Below are positions 59,196-64,000 of a stretch of 64,000 nucleotides of DNA, one piece after another. The DNA lies in contig JACRCV010000029.1 of the NCBI GenBank assembly GCA_016218825.1, positions 31,653-95,652 of the forward strand, written 5' to 3'. Position 1 is the stretch's first letter; each line of letters begins with the position of its first letter. Below the pieces are notes generated by a model. It was not told the origin of the DNA, made no database searches, and saw nothing but the letters and a program-made list of their open reading frames with translations. A program made the translations under genes and the position numbers. The stretch is from Deltaproteobacteria bacterium (GTDB lineage Bacteria > Myxococcota > XYA12-FULL-58-9).

Positions 59196-59684
59196 CTACT
59201 CCTCCTCTTCGGTCGCGGGCGGTGCCGCGTCGGCGCCTTCGTCGCTGTCCCCGGCCACCGCTTCGTCGCCGGCCTCAGCCGCGGCGTGCAGCTCGCCGGC
59301 GAGGCCCGGCTCGTGGGTCTCGGCCGTCGCCTCTTCGACCTCGTACTGCGGCCGCGCGTAGGCTTGCTCCTCGCGCCCGTTCGGATCGACGTCGATCGCG
59401 ACCTTCACGGTCAAGAAGCGCAGCACCGTGTCCGAGATCCGCAGGTTGCGCTCGACCTCGGCCACGAGATCGGCCTTGCCCAGGTACTGGGCGTGCACGT
59501 ACACCCCGCGGGCGTGCTTCTTGATCGGATAGGCCAGCCGCTTCTTGCCCCAATGGTTGATGGCGATCAGCTTGCCACCGCGGCCACGCACCGCCTCGCG
59601 AACCCGGTCCAGCGTCGCCTCGATGGCATCGCCACCGACGTCGGGCCGAACCACCACCGTGGTCTCGTACTCCGTCATATGCAT
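59196..59684 (-). CDS. rpsF: 30S ribosomal protein S6 with acidic C-terminal tail
   Basis: This 162-residue protein starts at ATG 59684 (GGAG 7 bases upstream). The S6 domain covers about 3-100 ('YETTVVVRPDVGG', 'GGKLIAINHWGKKRLAYPIKKHARGVYV', 'NLRISDTVLRFLTVKV'). A ~60-residue acidic Ala/Glu/Asp-rich tail ends in four Glu. In E. coli the tail receives glutamates from RimK; here it is encoded. Upstream in-frame sequence reads as non-coding, so longer starts are rejected. Confidence 0.96.
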   Translation of the reverse strand: MHMTEYETTVVVRPDVGGDAIEATLDRVREAVRGRGGKLIAINHWGKKRLAYPIKKHARGVYVHAQYLGKADLVAEVERNLRISDTVLRFLTVKVAIDVDPNGREEQAYARPQYEVEEATAETHEPGLAGELHAAAEAGDEAVAGDSDEGADAAPPATEEEE

Positions 59685-59793
59685 CTGACACTCCGTCCTG
59701 GAAGGAGATGAAGAGCCGGCGCCCTTCGTCCCCTGGCCGCCCACGCGGGGCGACCGACTTTGTTCATGAGGCGAGTCGCACCATGCGGCCGCC

Positions 59794-60411
59794 TCAGCTC
59801 TTCTTCTCTCTACCCTCGGGGGCCTCGGCCCCCGCGACGACCGCCGCATCAGAACGACGGTTGAAACGTCCCATCGCCATCGGCGCCCCGAGCGCCACGA
59901 CCGCCTCCACCGCGTCCGCGGCGGTGACGACCGCCTTCTCCATCACCGCGCGCGTCCGGCCGTCGAAGCGCGACAGCACGTGGTCGGCGCCCGGCCGGTC
60001 TTTGGGCGGCTTGCCGATCCCCACCCGGACGCGCACGAAGGCGTCCCCCAGGTGAAGGATGATCGACCGCAGCCCGTTGTGTCCCCCATGTCCGCCACCG
60101 ACCTTCACCCGCACGACCCCAGGCTCGAAGTCGAGCTCGTCGTGGATCACGACCAGGCTCGAGCCCTCCCCTTTGTAGAACCGAACGATGGCGCCAATCG
60201 CGTCGCCGCTCAGGTTCATGTAGGTCTGCGGCTGAATCAGCAGCACCTCCTCTCTTCCAATCCGACCCTTGGCGACCTTCGCCCCTTGGGTGTCGCGCGC
60301 CGCGGGATACCGATGCCGGTCCGCGAGCATCGAGACCACCTCGAAGCCCACGTTGTGGCGGGTCCCTTCGTACTCCCTGCCGGGATTGCCGAGACCCGCC
60401 ACAAACCACAT
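59794..60411 (-). CDS. pth: Peptidyl-tRNA hydrolase
   Basis: This 205-residue protein begins 'MWFVAGLGNPGREYEGTRHNVGFE', with catalytic His in 'TRHNVGF'. It continues with 'LIQPQTYMNLSGDAI', 'VIHDELDFEPGVVRVKVGGGHGGHNGLRSI', 'VRVGIGKPP' and 'HVLSRF'. It recycles peptidyl-tRNA. ATG 60411 puts the start at the family position; an upstream ATG at 60450 adds 13 residues. It follows rplY by 45 bases. Confidence 0.96.
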   Translation of the reverse strand: MWFVAGLGNPGREYEGTRHNVGFEVVSMLADRHRYPAARDTQGAKVAKGRIGREEVLLIQPQTYMNLSGDAIGAIVRFYKGEGSSLVVIHDELDFEPGVVRVKVGGGHGGHNGLRSIILHLGDAFVRVRVGIGKPPKDRPGADHVLSRFDGRTRAVMEKAVVTAADAVEAVVALGAPMAMGRFNRRSDAAVVAGAEAPEGREKKS

Positions 60412-60456
60412 GAGAAGCTCTTCGCGACCCGGACCTTCGGCCCGGCCCAAAGGCCC

Positions 60457-61314
60457 TTACTTCTTGCCGCCCTTCTTCTCGCCCTTCTTGGCATCCGCCG
60501 CCGGAGCACCCTTGGCGGCCGGCGCCGCGGCGCCCGGAGCACCCTTGGCCCCTGCCGCCGCCGGCGCGCCCTTCGCGCCCGGCGCGGTACCCGGAGCACC
60601 CTTGGCCCCCGGAGCCGCCTTCGCGCCCGGAGCCGCTGCCGCACCCTCTGCGCCCGGAGCCGCCGCCGCACCTTCGGCCGGCGCGCCCTCGGCGGGCACC
60701 GCACCCTCGACCGGCAGACCCTCGGCGGTCGTCGCCGGCGTCGCCACGACCTCTTCCTCGGGCACCATACAGGTCGCCACGACCTCGGGACGGCGCAGCG
60801 TCAGCGCGACCCCCGGGGGCAGCTGCATCTTGTCGGTGTGGATGCTCTGGCCGATGGCGAGGCTCGAGACGTCCACCGTGAGCTTGGCCGGAACCTTGTC
60901 GGGGAGGCACTGCACCTCGATGCGGCGCAACACCTGGGTGACGATACCGCCGTCCACGGTGCCGACCGCCTTGCCGGTGATCTCGACCGTCACCTCGACG
61001 CGGATCGGCTTGCTCATGTCGACGCAGTACAGGTCGACGTGGATCACGTCCTGGGTGATCGGATCGCGCTGCAGGTTCTTGATGATCGCCTTGAAGCCGC
61101 CCTGGCCCTCGACCGCGACGTCGTAGATGTGGCTCAGACCGTACTGGGCGCGCTGCAGGCCGAAGCGATAGGGCTCGAGCATCAGCGAGCGCGGCTCTTG
61201 CCCGGGGCCGTACGCCACCGCCGGGATCTGTCCGCTCTTGCGGAGCTTGTGAGTGACACCCTTCTTCCCGACGACGCGGGGCTGGCATTCGATAGTGCTG
61301 TTGACGTCGACCAT
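60457..61314 (-). CDS. rplY: 50S ribosomal protein L25/general stress protein Ctc with low-complexity tail
   Basis: This 285-residue long-form L25 has the 5S-rRNA-binding domain (about 1-95, 'GVTHKLRKSGQIPAVAYGPGQEPRSLMLE') and the TL5-type C-terminal domain (about 96-190). From about residue 195 on comes a ~90-residue Ala/Gly/Pro/Lys tail in which 'GAKGAP' and 'APGAEGAA' units recur, ending in Lys/Gly. This repeated tail is unusual in length. It lies 26 bases after prs, the standard prs-rplY-pth order. Confidence 0.94.
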   Translation of the reverse strand: MVDVNSTIECQPRVVGKKGVTHKLRKSGQIPAVAYGPGQEPRSLMLEPYRFGLQRAQYGLSHIYDVAVEGQGGFKAIIKNLQRDPITQDVIHVDLYCVDMSKPIRVEVTVEITGKAVGTVDGGIVTQVLRRIEVQCLPDKVPAKLTVDVSSLAIGQSIHTDKMQLPPGVALTLRRPEVVATCMVPEEEVVATPATTAEGLPVEGAVPAEGAPAEGAAAAPGAEGAAAAPGAKAAPGAKGAPGTAPGAKGAPAAAGAKGAPGAAAPAAKGAPAADAKKGEKKGGKK

Positions 61315-61340
61315 GACCCTACTCTCCCTTTCATGAACGC

Positions 61341-62276
61341 TCAGACAAAGAGCGAGCTAACGGAATCTCCCATGTGAATACGGCGGAGCGCTTTGGCCAG
61401 AAGCGGCGCGGTCGAGAGCACCTCGACCGGCTTCTTCGAGCCGCGCGCGTTCTCGTGCAACGGAATCGTGTCGGTGACCACCAGGCGCTCGATGGGCGAG
61501 GCCTCGATGCGCTCGATCGCGGGGCCGGAGAGCACCGCGTGGGTCGCGTAGGCCGTCACCCGCCGCGCCCCGGCGTCGACCAAGGCCTTGGCGGCGTTGG
61601 CGATGGTGCCGGCGGTGTCGATCATGTCGTCGATCAAGATCGCGTCGAGGTCCTTGACGTTGCCGATGATGTTCATCACCTGCGCGACGTTCGGCGCCGA
61701 GCGGCGCTTGTCGACGATGGCGAGCGAGCCGCCGTGGCGCTTGGAATAGGCGCGGGTGCGCTCGACGCCCCCGGCGTCCGGGGACACGAGCACCGTCGAC
61801 GCCGGCGGGAAGTGGGCCTTCATGTGCTCGAGGAGCACCGGCATCGCGAACAGGTGGTCGAAGGGGACGTTGAAGAACCCCTGGATCTGACCGGCGTGCA
61901 GGTCGAGCGACAACACCCGCGTCGCCCCGGCGGCCTCGATCAGATCGCAGACCAGCTTCGCGGTGATCGGGGTGCGCGGCGCCACCTTGCGGTCCTGGCG
62001 GGCGTAACCGTAGTAGGGGAGCACCGCGCAGATGCTGCGCGCCGACGCCCGCTTCAGGGCGTCGATGATGATCAAGAGCTCCATGATGTTCTCGTTGGCC
62101 GGCGAGCAGGTCGACTGCACCACGAAGACGTCGGTGCCGCGGACGTTCTCGCCGATCTCGACGTACATCTCGCCGTCGGAGAAGCGGACGATCCTGGCCT
62201 TGCCCACCGGCGCGTCCAGGATGTCGCAGACCTTCTGCGTCAGCTCGGGATTCGAGCTGCCGGAGAAGATCTTCAT
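61341..62276 (-). CDS. prs: Ribose-phosphate pyrophosphokinase
   Basis: This 311-residue protein starts 'MKIFSGSSNPELTQKVCDIL' and has 'FSDGEMYVEIGENVRGTDVFVVQSTC', 'LPYYGYARQDRKVAPRTPITAKLV', 'DLHAGQIQGFF', 'VSPDAGGVERTRAYSKR' and the PRPP loop 'DAILIDDMIDTAGTIANAA'. It makes PRPP from ribose-5-phosphate and ATP. ATG 62276 is chosen; the in-frame start upstream at 62336 would read into the tRNA gene. Confidence 0.97.
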   Translation of the reverse strand: MKIFSGSSNPELTQKVCDILDAPVGKARIVRFSDGEMYVEIGENVRGTDVFVVQSTCSPANENIMELLIIIDALKRASARSICAVLPYYGYARQDRKVAPRTPITAKLVCDLIEAAGATRVLSLDLHAGQIQGFFNVPFDHLFAMPVLLEHMKAHFPPASTVLVSPDAGGVERTRAYSKRHGGSLAIVDKRRSAPNVAQVMNIIGNVKDLDAILIDDMIDTAGTIANAAKALVDAGARRVTAYATHAVLSGPAIERIEASPIERLVVTDTIPLHENARGSKKPVEVLSTAPLLAKALRRIHMGDSVSSLFV

Positions 62277-62336
62277 GGACTTCTCGGACGCGATCAAAGC
62301 CACTGCCTCCCGAACACCAACGTCCCAAGACCTCAA

Positions 62337-62413
62337 TGGCTGGGGCGCCAGGATTCGAACCTGGGAATGCCGGAACCAAAATCCGGTGCCTTACCAGACT
62401 TGGCGACGCCCCA
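62337..62413 (-). tRNA. tRNA-Gln (anticodon TTG)
   Basis: On the minus strand the sequence folds into a full cloverleaf. The acceptor stem is TGGGGCG/CGCCCCA, the anticodon stem CCGGA/TCCGG with loop TTTTGGT giving anticodon TTG, and the T-arm contains GGTTCGAATCC. Discriminator G is followed by an encoded CCA at 62339-62337. It lies 60 bases upstream of prs on the same strand. Confidence 0.95.
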
Positions 62414-62544
62414 AAAGCCACCGCTGCCGACAACCACGACCCCGCCGCCGGGCGGCGAAACTCGCAACCCGGCGAAAGGACGCGGAGAACTAGCAATAAG
62501 GCGTGGAGCTGTCAACTGATCGCCGACCCCTGATCGCCGGACAA

Positions 62545-62585
62545 CAAAAAAGGCGCCGCCCCCGGTCTCGTGGGTGACGGCGCCT
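62545..62585 (-). terminator. Rho-independent terminator
   Basis: On the minus strand GGCGCCGTC and its partner ...GGCGGCGCC form a GC stem directly followed by TTTTTT (62551-62546). It lies about 60 bases after the stop of the lipoprotein gene at 62644 and should end that transcript. Confidence 0.75.
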
Positions 62586-62643
62586 CTCGTGGTCGAACGA
62601 ACCGCGTCGCCACAGGCGCCGCGCGCGACCCAGAAGACTCGGG

Positions 62644-63180
62644 CTACTTCTTGCCCTTCTTGCCCTTCTTGGCCTTGTCCTTCTTGCCCTTCTTGCCCTT
62701 GCCCTTGGGGTCTTCCTTCTTCGGGTACTTCTCGATCAGCGCCGCGACGTCGAGCTTGTAGACGTCGCTCGCCTTGGTGAACGCGAGCTCGAGCTTCTCC
62801 TCGCCCTTCATCGCCGCGACCTGGGCCTTGCTGCCGTCCTCGCTCTTGGTCTCTTCGCCGCACACGGCTTCGCCGAGCAACCCGTAGACGTGATCCTTCA
62901 CACCCTCGCCCGCCATCGCCTCGCCGGCGCCGTCCATCGCCGCGCCGGTGAACTTCGCGTCGTCCTTCGCCTTGGCGGCCTCGACGGCGGCCTTGCAGGC
63001 ATCCACCGCGCTCGGGACCGGGGCTGGCGCGGCGGCCGGAGTGCCACCCTCGGCGCCGCCGGGCGCGCCCGCCGCCGGTTGACCGGCAGCAGGTTGCTCT
63101 TCCGTCGGCTCCGTCGACTCCTCACAGGCCAGACCGAATACCGGCAACACGAACAACATAGCCAAGGTGCGCAGCTTCAT
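62644..63180 (-). CDS. Lipoprotein with Lys-rich C-terminus
   Basis: This 178-residue protein has a lipoprotein signal with lipobox 'VFGLAC' (Cys near residue 19), an Ala/Pro/Gly/Glu-rich linker (about 20-58) and a small helical domain (about 60-155). Two cysteines in that domain ('AVDACKAAVE', 'GEAVCGEE') might form a disulfide. The extremely basic tail is built of Lys/Gly ('KGKKGKKDKAKKGKKGKK'). It is monocistronic and ended by the terminator at 62545-62585. Function unknown; the tail might bind anionic envelope polymers. Confidence 0.8.
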   Translation of the reverse strand: MKLRTLAMLFVLPVFGLACEESTEPTEEQPAAGQPAAGAPGGAEGGTPAAAPAPVPSAVDACKAAVEAAKAKDDAKFTGAAMDGAGEAMAGEGVKDHVYGLLGEAVCGEETKSEDGSKAQVAAMKGEEKLELAFTKASDVYKLDVAALIEKYPKKEDPKGKGKKGKKDKAKKGKKGKK

Positions 63181-63289
63181 TGATCTCCACTCCTTGCGAT
63201 GGATGCGCTCAAGTTAAAAGCCGCAGAATGCGGCACATTTGTCGAACGACTGCGTACCCCGGTTTCGGACTTGAGGTCAAGTAAGGGAT

Positions 63290-63811
63290 TTACTTCCAAG
63301 CGGAGTAGATCACCTGGCGCACCTGGCCGACCTTTTCCGCGGTCGCGGAGACGCTCAGATCGAACTGCGCCGCCAGCCGGTCGTCGGTCGCCGCCAGGCG
63401 GTAGCTCAGCACCTGCGCGAGGTTGCGCACCATCTTCAGGGCCGCCGGGCGGTTGCCGTTGCACATCTCGTCGAACACCCCGCGGCTCAAGACCGCGACC
63501 TTCACCGCGGTGGCGGCGTTGACCGTGGCGATCGCCGCGCGGCGCGCCAGGATCTCGATCTCGCCGAACACGCTCGGGGCCGCGAGGGTGCTGATCACGT
63601 GGCCGCGCCCGTCCAGGCCCCTCTTCACGACCTCGACCGACCCCGACAGCAGCACGAAGATCGGGTTGCCTTCGTTGTTGCCTTCGCGGATCAGAGTCTT
63701 GCCCGCCTCCACGTCCTGCGCCATCAACGCCGAGGCGATCTCCTCGAGCTCGGTGGTGTCCAAACCTTTGAACAGCGGCAAGCGCGACAGCGTCTCGGTT
63801 TCGATGGGCAT
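63290..63811 (-). CDS. Cyclic nucleotide-binding domain protein
   Basis: This 173-residue protein has one CAP-like cNMP-binding domain (about 8-125): 'LPLFKGLDTTELEEIASAL', 'GKTLIREGNNEGNPIFVLLSGSVEVVK', 'VFGEIEILARRAAIATVNA' and 'VKVAVLSRGVFDEM'. The last ~45 residues are helical and contain no helix-turn-helix DNA-binding domain, unlike Crp. It could be a stand-alone nucleotide-sensing subunit. Confidence 0.85.
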   Translation of the reverse strand: MPIETETLSRLPLFKGLDTTELEEIASALMAQDVEAGKTLIREGNNEGNPIFVLLSGSVEVVKRGLDGRGHVISTLAAPSVFGEIEILARRAAIATVNAATAVKVAVLSRGVFDEMCNGNRPAALKMVRNLAQVLSYRLAATDDRLAAQFDLSVSATAEKVGQVRQVIYSAWK

Positions 63812-63899
63812 CGGCAGAACCTACGCGAGCCGCAGAGCTTCCGCAAGCCCGCAGGTCAGCCCATAACTCCGCTCTAAGGCCACGCGCCCCGGGGCAGCC

Positions 63900-63935
63900 G
63901 GCGCCTCAGAAACGCGGACGCGTCTCTGAGGTGCC
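63900..63935. repeat. Inverted repeat near the right end
   Basis: GGCGCCTCAGAAACGC (63900-63915) and GCGTCTCTGAGGTGCC (63920-63935) pair at 14 of 16 positions around a 4-base loop. It could be a terminator without T-run or a protein-binding site. The sequence from 63812 to 64000 shows no gene otherwise. Confidence 0.4.
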
Positions 63936-64000
63936 AGGGCGAGCTTGTCGGTGCGAGGCCGGGGGTCAGTGCAGGTCCATGCGCGGCTCGCGTATGTCGA

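Noticed and set aside
62340..62413. tRNA near prs considered as selC (tRNA-Sec)
   Set aside because: The anticodon is TTG and the acceptor and variable arms have normal lengths, so it is tRNA-Gln. No tRNA-Sec was seen in the window.

Overview
The window is GC-rich bacterial chromosome, dense with genes on both strands. Gene order and content point to a deltaproteobacterial-grade lineage, most likely Myxococcota. The evidence is a gene end with a GliA/PATAN-type domain (DUF4388-like), the block prs-rplY-pth-rpsF-rpsR-rplI-dnaB behind a tRNA-Gln, abundant TPR and lipoprotein genes, and stand-alone sensor genes. This placement is inferred from content; no marker phylogeny was run.

Region 1 (1-17.5 kb) holds a catabolic set: a molybdenum hydroxylase (FAD subunit, then a fused 2Fe-2S/molybdopterin subunit, in the order of E. 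coli ygfM-xdhD), AllF/FdrA, AllG (DUF1116) and a cyclase-family metal hydrolase. AllH (DUF2877), the third oxamate carbamoyltransferase subunit, lies 8 kb away. Between them sits a five-gene envelope operon: transglutaminase-7TM, RimK-like ATP-grasp ligase, anchored TPR protein, repeat lipoprotein and outer-membrane protein.

Region 2 (17.2-23.2 kb) holds a minus-strand operon DUF47-pit-cydA-cydB, then terC on the plus strand. After terC there is an AT-rich stretch with a sigma-54 promoter candidate and an upstream dyad in front of a small membrane protein.

Region 3 (23.1-32.3 kb) is the most interesting part. It is a selenium-related cluster with two genes that carry in-frame UGA codons read best as selenocysteine. 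selD has UGA at codon 17, exactly where E. coli SelD has Cys17. An ArsM-like SAM methyltransferase has UGA at the conserved family cysteine and continues with family sequence for 47 further codons. Both UGAs are followed at the right distance by a hairpin fitting a bacterial SECIS. A LysR regulator, a four-helix membrane protein, a TSUP transporter, a histidine kinase, a response-regulator/GGDEF protein, a TusA-like protein and a DsrE-like protein share the cluster. No selA, selB or selC is visible here.

Region 4 (32.3-46.7 kb) is mixed: a soluble chemoreceptor-type signalling protein, a radical SAM protein with unusual cysteine spacing, a DUF4160/DUF2442 pair, a pseudouridine synthase, pgi, a lipid-kinase-like protein, a lytic transglycosylase, yheU, SUI1, a DarTG toxin-antitoxin/phage-defence pair and a class A penicillin-binding protein.

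Region 5 (46.6-64 kb) is housekeeping: a POT-type transporter, pepQ, tsaB, and the envelope/translation block pyrH-frr-(membrane protein)-uppS-cdsA-rseP (no dxr). It also has a C26 peptidase, dnaB-rplI-rpsR-rpsF-pth-rplY-prs, tRNA-Gln and a cyclic-nucleotide-binding protein. Three copies of a structured intergenic repeat occur at about 9.2, 33.0 and 34.6 kb.
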